From an uncultured Collinsella sp. (GTDB lineage Bacteria; Actinomycetota; Coriobacteriia; Coriobacteriales; Coriobacteriaceae), in NCBI GenBank assembly GCA_934668875.1, contig CAKUON010000005.1:62001-126000 (forward strand): a stretch of DNA of 64,000 nt, read 5' to 3'. The translations under genes and the position numbers were made by a program. Positions within the stretch are counted from its first letter, which is position 1. The number at the start of each line of letters is the position of its first letter. Below the pieces are notes generated by a model. That model was given only the letters and a program-made list of their open reading frames with translations, searched no databases and was not told the origin of the DNA. Below are positions 27,793 to 37,602 of this stretch, in pieces.

Positions 27793-27936
27793 GGGCCTTT
27801 GTGCCGGCGTATCTGTAGGCTATCACTGGGCATTGGATAAACATATCGCCGTTCGTCGGTTACGGGTGTTTTACTATTGCGCGTGCGTGCTATGCTGGAT
27901 TGGTCTTTTTCTCATCCGGTAACGAAAGGACCGCCC

Positions 27937-29604
27937 ATGCCTACTGACATCGAAATCGCACGTTCTGTTACGCCGCTGCCTATTACCGAGGTGGCCAAGA
28001 ACGCCGGCGTCGACGTTAAGCATCTGATTCCGTACAGCTTTGACAAGGCAAAGGTCGACTATTCCCTGCTCAATGAGCCAACTGATCATCAGGCCAAGCT
28101 TGTCCTTGTGACCGCTATCAACCCCACGCCCGCGGGCGAGGGCAAGACCACCACGACCATCGGCCTGGCCGACGGCCTACGCCGTCGCGGCATCAAGAGC
28201 GCCGTGGCCCTGCGCGAGCCTTCGCTCGGCCCCGTCTTTGGCGTAAAGGGCGGTGCCGCCGGCGGCGGTTGGGCCCAGGTCATCCCCATGGAGGACATCA
28301 ACCTGCACTTTACCGGCGACTTCCATGCCATCGGTGCTGCCAACAACCTGCTGGCCGCCATGCTCGACAATCATATTCAGCAGGGCAACCAGCTCGGCAT
28401 CGACGTTAAGCGCATTACCTGGAAGCGCGTCGTCGACATGAACGATCGCCAGCTGCGCCACGTCATCGACGGCATTGGCGGTAAGGCCCAGGGCGTGCCG
28501 CGCGAGGACGGCTTCGATATCACCGTCGCCTCCGAGGTCATGGCAATCCTGTGCCTGTCCACGAGCATCAACGACCTCAAGGAGCGCTTGGGCGAGATCG
28601 TCGTCGGCTACAGCTTCGCCGGCGAGCCCGTCCGCGCTCGCGACCTTAAGGCTCAGGGCGCCATGGCGGCTCTGCTCAAGGACGCGCTCAAACCCAACCT
28701 GGTGCAGACGCTCGAGGGCACGCCTGCGTTTGTCCACGGTGGCCCCTTCGCCAATATCGCCCACGGCTGCAACTCCATCATGGCCACGCGTATGGCCATG
28801 CGCTTTGGCGATGTCGCCATTACCGAGGCCGGCTTCGGCGCCGACCTGGGTGCCGAGAAGTTCCTCGACATTAAGTGCCGCATGACGGGCGTTCGTCCCA
28901 GCGCCGTCGTGGTCGTTGCGACTGCCCGCGCGCTTAAGTACAACGGCGGTGTCGCCAAGACCGATCTTAACGAGGAGAACCTCGAGGCCCTTAAGGCCGG
29001 CATGCCCAATCTGCTGCGTCACGTCGACAACATCCAGAACGTCTACGGTCTGCCCTGCGTGGTCGCCATCAACCGCTTCCCGACGGACACCGAGGCCGAA
29101 CTCGAGCTCATCGAGTCCGAGTGCCAGAAGCTCGGTGTCAACGTTAAGCTGTCCGAGGTCTGGGCCAAGGGCGGCGAGGGCGCGCTCGACCTGGCCGACG
29201 AGGTCATGCGCCTGATCGAGCAGCCGAGCGAGCTCAAGTTTGCCTACGAGGACGGTGCCGATGTGGCCGACGCCCTGGAGGCCGTTGCCACCAAGGTCTA
29301 CCGCGCCGACGGCGTCGACTTTACGCCTGCTGCCAAGCGTCAGCTCGCCGAGCTGCGTGAGAACGGCTTTGGCAACCTGCCGGTGTGCGTGGCCAAGACG
29401 CAGTACAGCTTTAGCGACAATGCCAAGGCGCTGGGCGCTCCCGAGGGCTTCCGCATCACGGTGCGCGAGCTCAAGGTTTCCGCCGGTGCTCACTTTGTGG
29501 TCGCGCTGACCGGCAGCGTTCTGACCATGCCGGGCCTGCCCAAGGTTCCCGCGGCCGAGAACATTGACGTCGATAACGACGGCAACATCACCGGCCTGTT
29601 CTAA
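27937..29604 (+). CDS. fhs: Formate-tetrahydrofolate ligase
   Basis: This 555-residue enzyme makes 10-formyl-tetrahydrofolate from formate, tetrahydrofolate and ATP. The P-loop is in [13 protein letters not shown] (about residues 65-77), and the segment [18 protein letters not shown] is diagnostic. ATG at 27937 follows GAAAGGA by 6 bases. With fchA and folD 9 kb away it gives the complete formate-to-methylene-folate branch. In a gut anaerobe this may serve purine synthesis or formate handling. Confidence 0.96.
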   Translation: MPTDIEIARSVTPLPITEVAKNAGVDVKHLIPYSFDKAKVDYSLLNEPTDHQAKLVLVTAINPTPAGEGKTTTTIGLADGLRRRGIKSAVALREPSLGPVFGVKGGAAGGGWAQVIPMEDINLHFTGDFHAIGAANNLLAAMLDNHIQQGNQLGIDVKRITWKRVVDMNDRQLRHVIDGIGGKAQGVPREDGFDITVASEVMAILCLSTSINDLKERLGEIVVGYSFAGEPVRARDLKAQGAMAALLKDALKPNLVQTLEGTPAFVHGGPFANIAHGCNSIMATRMAMRFGDVAITEAGFGADLGAEKFLDIKCRMTGVRPSAVVVVATARALKYNGGVAKTDLNEENLEALKAGMPNLLRHVDNIQNVYGLPCVVAINRFPTDTEAELELIESECQKLGVNVKLSEVWAKGGEGALDLADEVMRLIEQPSELKFAYEDGADVADALEAVATKVYRADGVDFTPAAKRQLAELRENGFGNLPVCVAKTQYSFSDNAKALGAPEGFRITVRELKVSAGAHFVVALTGSVLTMPGLPKVPAAENIDVDNDGNITGLF

Positions 29605-29629
29605 GCCTGTTGCCCCTAGCTGCCTGCCC

Positions 29630-29664
29630 GCCCCGCCGTGCCCCCAAGGCCCGGCGGGGCTTTT
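29630..29664 (+). terminator. Terminator after fhs
   Basis: A 9-bp GCCCCGCCG / CGGCGGGGC stem is followed by TTTT, 26 bases after the stop. Confidence 0.85.
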
Positions 29665-29781
29665 GATCTCGAATGCCGCGCATGTCTTGTGATGCCGGCG
29701 GGCTTTGCCCGTCATAGGCTTTTGCGCGGGTAGAATGCATGGATAACTTGATGCTTACGGGCGACGGAAAGGAATCGTTGC

Positions 29782-30786
29782 ATGGATCAGGACAAGACGA
29801 CCGTGATGGGCGGCTATGGCTCCGCGCAGGCTGGTGACAGCGCCGATGCGACCCGCGTTGTGCCCGGTCCCGGTTATGCCGACCCTGCCGCGACGCAGCC
29901 TTCTGCCGAGCCTACGCGGGTTATGGGTTATGGCGACGCGGCGCAGGACCCTTATGCCGCCTCTCCGCAAAGCCCCTATGGCAACGCGGCGCCGGACCCG
30001 TTTGGTTACGCGCCGCAGAATCCCTATGCCGCCTCGGCGCCGGATCCTTATAACGATCTGTCGCAGAATCCCATTCCACAGCCTCAGCAGACGACGTATA
30101 TGCCGCGTACGGCGCAGCCTCGCTATGAGTCGCGCGATGTCTACGCGCGCGAGCCGTATCGCGAGTATCCCAAGTCGATTCCGCAGTATGGCGAGGACGA
30201 GGAGGAGAAGCCTTCGCGTTCGGCGGGTGTGATCAAGAAGATTCTGATCGTGCTGGCGATTTTCTTTGCCCTGTCGGTTGCGTTTGCCATCGTGTCTGGC
30301 ATGCTCAACAAGCGAGGAGCCTCGACCGACACACAGGCCGAGCAGGCTGCGGCCACCCAGTCTGCCGCCGTCGACCTGAGCGATATCCCGGGGCAGTACT
30401 GGTCCAACGCCAAGAAGCTCCTCAAGTCGCGTGGGGCCGACCTTTCGAACGCCGTGATCCTGACCGATGACGGCTCAACGCCTGTCGTCGATGCCAATTG
30501 GGTCGTTACTTCTGCCTACTATAACGACAATGGCAGTCTCGAGATCCAGCTAACGCACAAGGGCAACTCGTCGGGCAACGCGTCCAGCGAGCAGGGCACC
30601 ACGGACAGCTCGAGCTCCAATGCGCTGGAGGACCTGAGCAACAAGGCACAGGAGTTGGGTGATAAAGCCCAGCAGCTGGGCGACACGGCCCAGAATCTCG
30701 GCGACACCGCGCAGAACCTGGGCGACATGGCAACGGATGCCTGGAATGCGCTGCAAAACGGCATCTCGGGCACGCAGGGAAACTAG
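29782..30786 (+). CDS. Proline-rich single-pass membrane protein with heptad-like tail
   Basis: I do not recognise this 334-residue protein as a named family. Residues 1 to about 145 are rich in Pro, Tyr, Ala and Gln with repeated DPYAAS / NPYAAS units. One membrane helix (about 153-172, IKKILIVLAIFFALSVAFAI) follows. A small folded domain comes next (about 195-255, with DIPGQYWSNAKKLLKSRGADLSN), somewhat like a PASTA unit. The tail carries a 7-residue repeat (LGDKAQQ, LGDTAQN, LGDTAQN, LGDMATD) that predicts a coiled coil. Three T-x-V units in the N-terminal part (TTVMGG, TRVVPG, TRVMGY) resemble sites phosphorylated by PknB-type kinases. That last point is inference. Confidence 0.65.
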   Translation: MDQDKTTVMGGYGSAQAGDSADATRVVPGPGYADPAATQPSAEPTRVMGYGDAAQDPYAASPQSPYGNAAPDPFGYAPQNPYAASAPDPYNDLSQNPIPQPQQTTYMPRTAQPRYESRDVYAREPYREYPKSIPQYGEDEEEKPSRSAGVIKKILIVLAIFFALSVAFAIVSGMLNKRGASTDTQAEQAAATQSAAVDLSDIPGQYWSNAKKLLKSRGADLSNAVILTDDGSTPVVDANWVVTSAYYNDNGSLEIQLTHKGNSSGNASSEQGTTDSSSSNALEDLSNKAQELGDKAQQLGDTAQNLGDTAQNLGDMATDAWNALQNGISGTQGN

Positions 30787-30798
30787 CTGTTAGGCGGG

Positions 30799-31980
30799 CT
30801 ACAGCTGCTCGGCCGGGCGATCGGGCGAGCTAAAGCCCGAGTCAAACGTGACGACGCACGAGGCATCGGGCCGGCGCTCGTGCACGATGCGCGTGACGAG
30901 CTCCAGCAGCTCCTCGTCGGATATGTCAAAGCCGTCGGGGCGCACCAGGTCAAACGAGACGAAGCCGTCGTGCTCGTGCAGGTCGTGGATGGAGAGCGCG
31001 GGGTCGATCTGCATGATGCCGCGTCTGACCCAGCCGCGCAGGTCGTCGCCGGTTGTGGCGATGGGGTCGCAGTGCAGCGTGATGCCGATGCCCATCTGGC
31101 GCTTGATATCGTGCTCGATGGTATCCAGGATCTCGTGGTGCTCAAATGCATCGCCCTCGCCGGGCATCTCCACGTGGGCGCTGGCAAATTGGCGACCGGG
31201 ACCGTAGTCGTGCACCATCAGGTCGTGCGTGCCCAGGACCTGCGGATACGACATGATCTTGTCGCGGATTGTCTGGACAAGCTTAGGATCGGGCGCCTGT
31301 CCCAACAGTGGGCTGATGGCATCGCGCACCAGACCCATGCCGCTGATACAGATGAAGATGCCCACGCCCAGGCCTGCCCAGCCATCGAGGTCAAAGCCGG
31401 TTGTTTGCGAGATAAGCGCTGCCACCAGGACCGAGCCCGAGGTGATGACGTCGTTTTTGGAGTCCTGCGCCGTGGCGATGAGCGTCTCTGAGTCGATGCG
31501 GTCGCCCAGCGTGCGGTTGAACGCGGCCATCCAGAGCTTAACGAGCATGGATGTAGCCAGTGCTGCAAGGGAAACGAGCGTGTAAGCGGTGGGGGAGGGC
31601 TTGATGATCTTGGTAACGGACTCGAGCACCAGGTTGATGCCGACGGCACAAACGAGGACGGCGACAAACAGGCCGGCGAGATATTCGTAGCGGCCGTGGC
31701 CATAGGGGTGGTCTTCGTCTGCCGGGCGGCTGGCAAGGCGGAACCCGAGCAGGCTCACGATGTTGCTCGAGGCATCGGAGAGGTTGTTGAATGCGTCGGC
31801 GATGAGAGAGACGGAGCCGGCGAGCAGGCCCGCGATGCCCTTGGCCAGGCACAGGGTGATGTTGAGGCCAATGCAGATGAGACTTGCGGCAAAGCCAGCG
31901 TTGGTGCGGCAAGATGCATCGACCGGCTCGCCCTCGCTGCCGGGAACAAGCGTATGTACCAGCCGATTTACGAATAGCAT
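30799..31980 (-). CDS. Cation diffusion facilitator transporter
   Basis: This 393-residue CDF protein has about six membrane segments and a cytoplasmic C-terminal domain that is longer than usual. The transport site is visible in SLIADAFNNLSDASSN, followed by HPYGHGRYEYLAGL, and a second site in TAQDSKNDVITSGSVLV. CDF proteins export Zn, Mn, Fe or Co in exchange for protons; the metal cannot be read here. ATG at 31980 follows GAGGAC; open frame beyond it to 32139 has no ribosome binding site. The gene is convergent with the proline-rich protein gene. Confidence 0.88.
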   Translation of the reverse strand: MLFVNRLVHTLVPGSEGEPVDASCRTNAGFAASLICIGLNITLCLAKGIAGLLAGSVSLIADAFNNLSDASSNIVSLLGFRLASRPADEDHPYGHGRYEYLAGLFVAVLVCAVGINLVLESVTKIIKPSPTAYTLVSLAALATSMLVKLWMAAFNRTLGDRIDSETLIATAQDSKNDVITSGSVLVAALISQTTGFDLDGWAGLGVGIFICISGMGLVRDAISPLLGQAPDPKLVQTIRDKIMSYPQVLGTHDLMVHDYGPGRQFASAHVEMPGEGDAFEHHEILDTIEHDIKRQMGIGITLHCDPIATTGDDLRGWVRRGIMQIDPALSIHDLHEHDGFVSFDLVRPDGFDISDEELLELVTRIVHERRPDASCVVTFDSGFSSPDRPAEQL

Positions 31981-32198
31981 AGCGGTCGTCCTCACAATCA
32001 TGTTTAAGGGGATAGTGTAGCTCGCGCGGAGGCGCTGTGCACCGATGCTCAGAAAATGCAGCAATGGTCTGCCGGTGCTAACGAGCGAGCCTTCTCGTCT
32101 GCCTAGGTGGTCCATTTTGGGCCACATGGGTATGGGCATGTGCCTGTTTGCTCGACATACTTAATGTCGACAGCCCCTGTGCAAAGGAGGACGTTTCC

Positions 32199-33536
32199 AT
32201 GGACGAGATGTTTGCCATTAAATGTCAAAACTGCGGCGGCCCTATGTACTCGCACCAGGCTAAGCGCAGCTTTGAGTGCGCCTATTGCGGCGCGGTCATT
32301 CCGTGGCAGGCGGACGCCGGAGAGCCCAAGAGCGCTTTGGGCATTCGCCATACGCCGTTGACGGTGGTGGATGGACTGCTCAAGCTCACGCATGTGTCGC
32401 AACTCGAGCGCCCGGAGGACCCGGACTGGTATTTCTTCAATTCGCACTGGCGCAATCAGTCGGTCCTGGAACATCTGCTGTGGGAGGATCGCGGCACGGC
32501 GCAGGAGTTCCAAGAGGCCACGCATGTGAGCATTCCCTGCCCCTTCTGCGGAGCGTCCTTTGAGGGCGAGTCAACGCAGCGTGTGTTTGAGTGCCCGTCC
32601 TGCGGCAACAAGATCGGCATTGCCGACCTGCTCAAGCCCGGTACGTTTAGCAAACGTCTGACCATGGGCGTGGGTGCGGAGTATGTGCCGGAGCAGGGTA
32701 TTCCCTGCGAAATCTCGCCGCAGCAGGCACATGCCAACGCGCTGCAGCTGGTGCGCCAGTACCCGGATGCCTTTGCCGGGCACGACGTGGAAGACGCGAT
32801 CCAAAACGACATGATGCTCTTCTACTTCCCCATGGCGCTCGCGGACCTGCGCATGATGGCGTCCTTCCCAGGCAAGGGCCTGAGCAAGGAGACCCTGGTG
32901 TACTACGAGGTGCTCGACTGGGCATATCCCAGGGCAAACTACCTGGGCGTTCGTCTCATGGGCATTTTGGAGCCATGGGACTTTGCCAAGGTCGGCCCGT
33001 TCGATCCCGCCATGCAGGAAGGTGACTTTCGCGTTGTCTCCGTCGATGCGTCTACCAAGGACCAGGTGGTCATTGATAAGTTGGCGCTCGAGGTTGCGGG
33101 CAACGATGCCGAGGCGACCCTGGGGCTCAATAAAAAGAGCATTCGCACGTGGGCGCGCAAGGCCCGCAAGCATAAGGACGGCCTGGTGATGGTGCCGGTC
33201 TACTTTGTCGATCGTCCGGCGACGGATGGCCGCGATGGCGAGCAGGTGCGCATTGCCGTAAACGGCCAGACGGGTCGTGCGGCCGCGGTGGTGTTTAGCG
33301 ACAAGCGCGAAACGCATATCGTGGCGCCGCTCAGCCCGAGCCTGCATCTGTCCGGTGAGAGCACCGTACACGCCACGCCCGTCGAGGTCAAATATGTTAA
33401 ATCTCCGTTCCTATACCAGATCGTGCGCCGTGGAGGCGGCGAGCAACCGCGCCAGGTGGCAGCGGCAGCCGAGGGTTCCTACCGAGAGGAAAAGCCCAAA
33501 CGAAAAGGCTTGTTCGCCGCGATCTTTGGGAAGTAG
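32199..33536 (+). CDS. Double zinc-ribbon protein of unknown function
   Basis: The 445-residue protein has two zinc ribbons in its first 150 residues: CQNC with CAYC, and CPFC with CPSC, all C-x2-C pairs. The rest has no family I can name, and the C-terminal region (about 250-420) looks like a mixed alpha/beta domain. The tail ends in a basic segment (EEKPKRKGLFAAIFGK), which could sit at a membrane. ATG at 32199 follows AAAGGAGG. The motif TGGGCCACATGG at 32118-32129 lies upstream and resembles a motif found before the two lipoprotein genes. Confidence 0.7.
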   Translation: MDEMFAIKCQNCGGPMYSHQAKRSFECAYCGAVIPWQADAGEPKSALGIRHTPLTVVDGLLKLTHVSQLERPEDPDWYFFNSHWRNQSVLEHLLWEDRGTAQEFQEATHVSIPCPFCGASFEGESTQRVFECPSCGNKIGIADLLKPGTFSKRLTMGVGAEYVPEQGIPCEISPQQAHANALQLVRQYPDAFAGHDVEDAIQNDMMLFYFPMALADLRMMASFPGKGLSKETLVYYEVLDWAYPRANYLGVRLMGILEPWDFAKVGPFDPAMQEGDFRVVSVDASTKDQVVIDKLALEVAGNDAEATLGLNKKSIRTWARKARKHKDGLVMVPVYFVDRPATDGRDGEQVRIAVNGQTGRAAAVVFSDKRETHIVAPLSPSLHLSGESTVHATPVEVKYVKSPFLYQIVRRGGGEQPRQVAAAAEGSYREEKPKRKGLFAAIFGK

Positions 33537-33577
33537 GGGAGTCGCGCCGGTCGGCGCTGCGATGCGATAGTTAGAGG

Positions 33578-33617
33578 AACGGGGCAGCTCGCAGGAGTGC
33601 GGACTGCCCCGTTTTTG
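33578..33617 (+). terminator. Terminator after the zinc-ribbon gene
   Basis: A perfect 10-bp stem (AACGGGGCAG / CTGCCCCGTT) with a 16-base loop is followed by thymines, 42 bases after the stop. Confidence 0.85.
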
Positions 33618-33764
33618 TGTTGCGGGGAAGTGCCGGGCACTTCATTAAAAGTCCTCGCGCGGACTCGAATTCCAATGTCGCCTAGCGCCTTCGTGCAGGA
33701 TTCCCGAAGTGGTTAAAATGTGACCATAGAGGCAGTTTTAGCGAACCCCGCGGGAGTGACGCGT

Positions 33765-34034
33765 ATGGACAACAACACGCTGCTGTTCCAGGACAAAGGT
33801 CCGGGTAGGTTTAAAGACGTCAAGATCTACCCTAACCGCATTGAGGTACTCAAGAAGGGCACTTTCGGCGGCAAGCACACCGAGATTGTCTATCTTAAGG
33901 ACATTACGGGCGTCAATAGAATCAAAGGCCGCGATGTTTTTCTGCGTAACAGGCTGTTGACTGCTTGCGTCTTTAGCCTGAGCAGCCGTGCGAAGGCCCA
34001 GGAGTTTGTTAACGCGCTGAACATGGTGATGTAG
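33765..34034 (+). CDS. Small bacterial PH-like domain protein
   Basis: This 89-residue protein reads as a single PH-type beta-sandwich: VKIYPNRIEVLKKG, then EIVYLKDITGVNRIKGR, then a C-terminal helix RAKAQEFVNALNMV. Such short PH-like proteins occur in many Actinobacteria and their ligands are unknown. ATG at 33765 has GGGAG 9 bases upstream; a GTG at 33720 would add 15 residues but has no binding site. Confidence 0.6.
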   Translation: MDNNTLLFQDKGPGRFKDVKIYPNRIEVLKKGTFGGKHTEIVYLKDITGVNRIKGRDVFLRNRLLTACVFSLSSRAKAQEFVNALNMVM

Positions 34035-34057
34035 CCTGTGGCGGCGTTCGGGCCAAG

Positions 34058-34100
34058 GTAAAAATCAGGGGGCACAGAACGGTGTCCTGCGCCCCCGATT
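34058..34100 (-). terminator. Terminator after the phospholipase gene
   Basis: On the minus strand the stem AATCGGGGGC / GCCCCCTGATT, with further pairing inside, is followed by a TTTTTA run. It ends the minus-strand phospholipase transcript and may also stop the plus-strand PH-like gene. Confidence 0.75.
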
Positions 34101-34129
34101 GAGTTGATGCGCCCAAAAGACTGGCTTGC

Positions 34130-36613
34130 CTATTCGTTAACGTCCTCGGTATTGTCGCGGTCACTGGCAAGCATTGCTGCGCCGGCGACCGTCGTCGCTA
34201 CGGCGGCGGCAGCGAGACCGGCGGCAACGCCAGAACCGTCGCCCGTGCCGGCGAGTTTTTCGCCCGAGTTCTTGCCCTGGTCGCCCTTACCGTTCTTGTC
34301 GGCGCTGCCTGCGTTGGAGCCCGCGCCACCGCCGGTGCCGGTGCCGCCTGCACTGCCCGAGGCCGCTACGGTAAAGCTTGCGGCTCCGTCGCTGGCGAGC
34401 GTGTAGTTCTGCGCCGCGTCGCCCAAGAGACCGTTCACGCGCACCCAGTACGTTCCTGCGGCAAATGTTTCGCCCTCGGCCATTGCCGTGCCCGGAGCGC
34501 CGTTCGCGTCGTGCACAAACTCGAGCTGGGCTGTGCAGGCATCGGTTTCGAGCTTGCCCTCGAGTGATGCCGCAATCTTGGCGCGCACGTCTTCGCCGGC
34601 CTTAAGGCCTTCGAGTCCCTCAAAATGGGGCGTCAGCGCGCGTGGATCGATATCGATGGACACAGGGCCCTGCAGCCCCGTAACGGTCTCGTTGCCCAGG
34701 GCGTCGACATCCACATATTCGATGGCAAACGCATGGCCCGAAGCCGCTACGTTGAGTACGTTGCTGCTGTCGACGAGGCGGAAATGGCCCTCGCCAACGG
34801 TCTTGCCATCCTGGAGTGAGGCATCGCTCAGCGAGTCGCCGTATGTCATGCGCATACGGGTCGGGAGGTAGTACGAAGCTGTCTGCTTGTGCTGTGCATC
34901 GTAATTGCGCTGGTAGATGCTCCGGGCCAGCGCCGCATCAACAAAGTCGGATGCGATAATGCCAATGTGCTTGAGGTAATCTGACTTTGTGTCCTCGTTG
35001 CCGCTGGGGTTGATGTACGGGCTCTTGTACAGATGCTCGTTGACCACTCGTGCCGAGGTAAAAGGATTGCCTCCGTGCGACAAGCCCGTGCAGCTGGTGT
35101 AGTTGATAGACCAGCAACGCTCCTGGACTGGCACCTCGGCCCCGTCATCGTCCACGACGTCCACCTTGTTGCGCGTGCGCCCGGTCGTTTCCTTCAGCGC
35201 ATTATCGACCCAGCTGAGCTTGTCGGTTCCCGTGAGTTTGTACTTGTCCTGGGCGTATACCTTGGTGCAATAGGGCTCCTCGTCGCCTGTTTCCCCCGCG
35301 GCTTCAAAGCCCCGCGCGTCTTGGACGAGACACATAGTGGTGCTGTCGGAGTGAGCCTTGATCTTGTCATCCCATTCGGTAAGGTTGAGGCCCCACGTGT
35401 GGCCGTCTACGCTGTTGCCGTCGAGCCCAAATCGACGCAGCAGGACGATCTTTCCGCGCACCTCGCCCAGCGTGGGGACGTGGCTCGACGTGTAGAACAG
35501 ATCGGGGTTATCGGCCATAACCTTGGCGAAGGCCGTCGTTATGCTTTCGTCGGTAGCCTCGTCGTTGCCGCGCGATGCGAGCATGATAAGCGCTTCTCTC
35601 GGGTTTTCGCTCAAAAACGTTTTGAAGTAACCGATGACATCGGAGAGATGCAGATAGTTCCCGTCTTTTTTGAATAGGTAGAAATCCCCGTGGCAGATAC
35701 CGGGGTCGTTGCCCTTCCCGAGTCGGATATCAAAATAGCGGATTCCCTCGAGCAACTGCGTGGGAATGTAATCCTGCTGGCATTTTACTTGCGAGGATTG
35801 GGGCTCAGTGTCGTTGTCCACGCTGCAGGTGCCCGAATCGTGCGTACCCGGGATGCTCAGCTCGTCGAGGAACTTGTTGTCGTTGACGTATTTCATCCAA
35901 CATGGCCCATCGACGTAGCTGCTGTACGTGATCCAGTCGAGGCTGCTAACCGTGGCATCGTTCTTTTTCATGTCGTAACCGATAAGTTCGAGCTCCCACG
36001 GAATGCTCTTACTCTTATGGCAGATCTTATTGTTGTCCTGGTCTTCGCCGTTCGATTCTATTGCCAGGTACTTAATGTCTTTTTTCTCGGTTTCTTTCTC
36101 GACCGTGCGGTCTCGGATGATATAGGTTCCGTTTGATTGACGCTCGAACGCAAAAGCGCGGCTGGGCTTGTTGTCATACTCGCCGCCCCATACGTGGATG
36201 ACCTTTCCATCTTTGTCCGAGTCGTCGTCGACCGACCAAATGCTGTAGCCCGTCTTTTTATGCTCTTCGAAATTGAGCAAGGTGCGGATAGCATACCAGT
36301 TTGTATCGTCATTCTTGGTCGTTACGTTCTCAAGGATGAGCTTGCTGGACGTGCCGTCGTTAAACAGGTGGCAGACGTTGCCGCGAACGTTGCCGTCTTG
36401 GTTGACGCTTGCGGTGCGAAAATAGCCCGCGGGGCGAAGGCGAATGACGAAATTGTCGAGGCTGACCGACGCTGTGGCAGCGTCGTCTGCAAATGCCGCT
36501 CGCAGGGGAAGGCCCAATCCCGCGGTTTCGGGCAGGCTTGCAAATGGCGACAATGCTGCGAGTCCTAGGCCCAACGTGAATGCTCGACGGCTGATGGCGT
36601 GGTGTTCGGTCAT
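34130..36613 (-). CDS. Tat-exported PI-specific phospholipase C-like protein, surface anchored
   Basis: The 827-residue protein starts with a Tat signal (SRRAFTLGLG, cleavage likely after about residue 40). Residues 50-225 look like a carbohydrate-binding or ricin-type beta-trefoil. The PI-PLC X domain has both catalytic histidines, in SIPGTHDSGTC near 250 and ICHGDFYLF near 304, with IRYFDIRLG between them. After an Ig-like region the tail carries LAGTG near 783, a hydrophobic stretch and a charged end. This resembles a sortase signal of the LAxTG class. The protein could cleave phosphatidylinositol or glycosyl-PI from host membranes, or a bacterial lipid. Two lipoprotein genes lie upstream on the same strand. 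Confidence 0.8.
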   Translation of the reverse strand: MTEHHAISRRAFTLGLGLAALSPFASLPETAGLGLPLRAAFADDAATASVSLDNFVIRLRPAGYFRTASVNQDGNVRGNVCHLFNDGTSSKLILENVTTKNDDTNWYAIRTLLNFEEHKKTGYSIWSVDDDSDKDGKVIHVWGGEYDNKPSRAFAFERQSNGTYIIRDRTVEKETEKKDIKYLAIESNGEDQDNNKICHKSKSIPWELELIGYDMKKNDATVSSLDWITYSSYVDGPCWMKYVNDNKFLDELSIPGTHDSGTCSVDNDTEPQSSQVKCQQDYIPTQLLEGIRYFDIRLGKGNDPGICHGDFYLFKKDGNYLHLSDVIGYFKTFLSENPREALIMLASRGNDEATDESITTAFAKVMADNPDLFYTSSHVPTLGEVRGKIVLLRRFGLDGNSVDGHTWGLNLTEWDDKIKAHSDSTTMCLVQDARGFEAAGETGDEEPYCTKVYAQDKYKLTGTDKLSWVDNALKETTGRTRNKVDVVDDDGAEVPVQERCWSINYTSCTGLSHGGNPFTSARVVNEHLYKSPYINPSGNEDTKSDYLKHIGIIASDFVDAALARSIYQRNYDAQHKQTASYYLPTRMRMTYGDSLSDASLQDGKTVGEGHFRLVDSSNVLNVAASGHAFAIEYVDVDALGNETVTGLQGPVSIDIDPRALTPHFEGLEGLKAGEDVRAKIAASLEGKLETDACTAQLEFVHDANGAPGTAMAEGETFAAGTYWVRVNGLLGDAAQNYTLASDGAASFTVAASGSAGGTGTGGGAGSNAGSADKNGKGDQGKNSGEKLAGTGDGSGVAAGLAAAAVATTVAGAAMLASDRDNTEDVNE

Positions 36614-36675
36614 AACTCCTCCGTTCGCAGGGTGCGGTTATGCACTCGTTTTGGTCACTATACTGCATTGGCATA

Positions 36676-36712
36676 AGGAAAGGGAGGGTCGGCTTACCGG
36701 ACCTCCCTTGGT
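36676..36712 (-). terminator. Terminator-like hairpin after lipoprotein A
   Basis: On the minus strand AGGGAGG and CCTCCCT form a 7-bp stem followed by TTCCTT. It lies about 70 bases past the lipoprotein stop and before the phospholipase gene. The thymine run is interrupted. Confidence 0.45.
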
Positions 36713-36779
36713 ACGAAGTGCTGGGACACTGGGGCATGTTTGCATGGCTCCCGTGTTTCCCTCTGCGCTCGCCAGTCGC

Positions 36780-37373
36780 TTAGCGCTTGATCTCGATGTC
36801 GTCGAGCTTAACGTCCATGGCCTCGGTCTTGGCCTCGGCGATGTCGTCGGCAAACTCAAGGGACTTCATCATGGTCTCGACGGCGTCCTTGTGCTCTTCG
36901 ACGTTGTCGATACGCACGTACACACTGCCGCCGCCCGCCTCGGTGAAGTACTCGGTCGTCACGCCGCCCGAATGAGTGTAGGAAGCGTTGCGCCAGGTCT
37001 TGCCGTTGTACTTGACGGGATCGTTCTCGGTCCACTCAAAGCTGGCATTCCATTTGGCCTCGTAGTCGAACAGTTCGTCGGCGTTCTTGTCGGAGTCAAA
37101 GACAGGGATGAAGCGGTCGCTGGCGTGCTCGCTCTCGGTGAACTTAAACTGGGCCCTGTCGGCGGTATCGCCGGCGACGTCGGTGACCTCGACGCCCTCG
37201 GGGATCTCGACCTTAAACCAGATGAAGTCGGTCCTCATATCCACGGCTGGCTTTTCCGCTCCGCCGCCACCGCCACTGCCGGCAGCACCGCCACTTCCGC
37301 CGCAGCCCACCAGGGCAACTGCGGCAAAGAGACTCAAGCAGAGGGTGAGAATCGCAAAGGCCTTCTTTTTCAT
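36780..37373 (-). CDS. Lipoprotein A (paralogue of lipoprotein B)
   Basis: This 197-residue protein has a clear lipobox (LVGC, Cys24) after the signal MKKKAFAILTLCLSLFAAVA and a Gly-rich linker. The mature domain begins TDFIWFKVEIPEGVEV and is homologous to the neighbouring lipoprotein along its whole length (shared DRFIPV, DPV-YNG-TW, SVYVRI/SIYILI and the C-terminal D-E-I--IEIK pattern). It should be anchored on the outer face of the membrane. The family is not one I can name. The two genes are a tandem duplication. Confidence 0.75.
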   Translation of the reverse strand: MKKKAFAILTLCLSLFAAVALVGCGGSGGAAGSGGGGGAEKPAVDMRTDFIWFKVEIPEGVEVTDVAGDTADRAQFKFTESEHASDRFIPVFDSDKNADELFDYEAKWNASFEWTENDPVKYNGKTWRNASYTHSGGVTTEYFTEAGGGSVYVRIDNVEEHKDAVETMMKSLEFADDIAEAKTEAMDVKLDDIEIKR

Positions 37374-37446
37374 GGTCGTGTCCTCCTCGATCTGTAACCG
37401 CCCATGGATTACCTGCCTTTACTGTACGCGCGAGCGGCTCGCTAGG

Positions 37447-37464
37447 GTGGGCCATGTGTCCCAT
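37447..37464. promoter_or_regulatory. 18-bp motif upstream of lipoprotein A
   Basis: GTGGGCCATGTGTCCCAT occurs here, 74 bases upstream of the lipoprotein A start, and identically at 38399-38416 upstream of lipoprotein B. It is an imperfect palindrome centred on CATG. It may be a shared operator. Confidence 0.45.
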
Positions 37465-37514
37465 TCTGGGGGTCGGATTTGCGCCGATAAGTGGCAATAT
37501 ATGTGGACGCAAGA

Positions 37515-37546
37515 GAGGGGAGGGCCGAAGCTGCCGACCCTCCCCG
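37515..37546 (-). terminator. Terminator-like hairpin after lipoprotein B
   Basis: On the minus strand GGGGAGGGTCGGC pairs with GGCCCTCCCC, giving a strong stem about 57 bases past the lipoprotein B stop. The run after it (TCTCTTG) is only moderately rich in thymine. Confidence 0.55.
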
Positions 37547-37602
37547 GGGTTGGGCGCCCGCGCTTTTAATGGGGCGCGTGCACGGGCGTGCGTGGACTCT
37601 TG

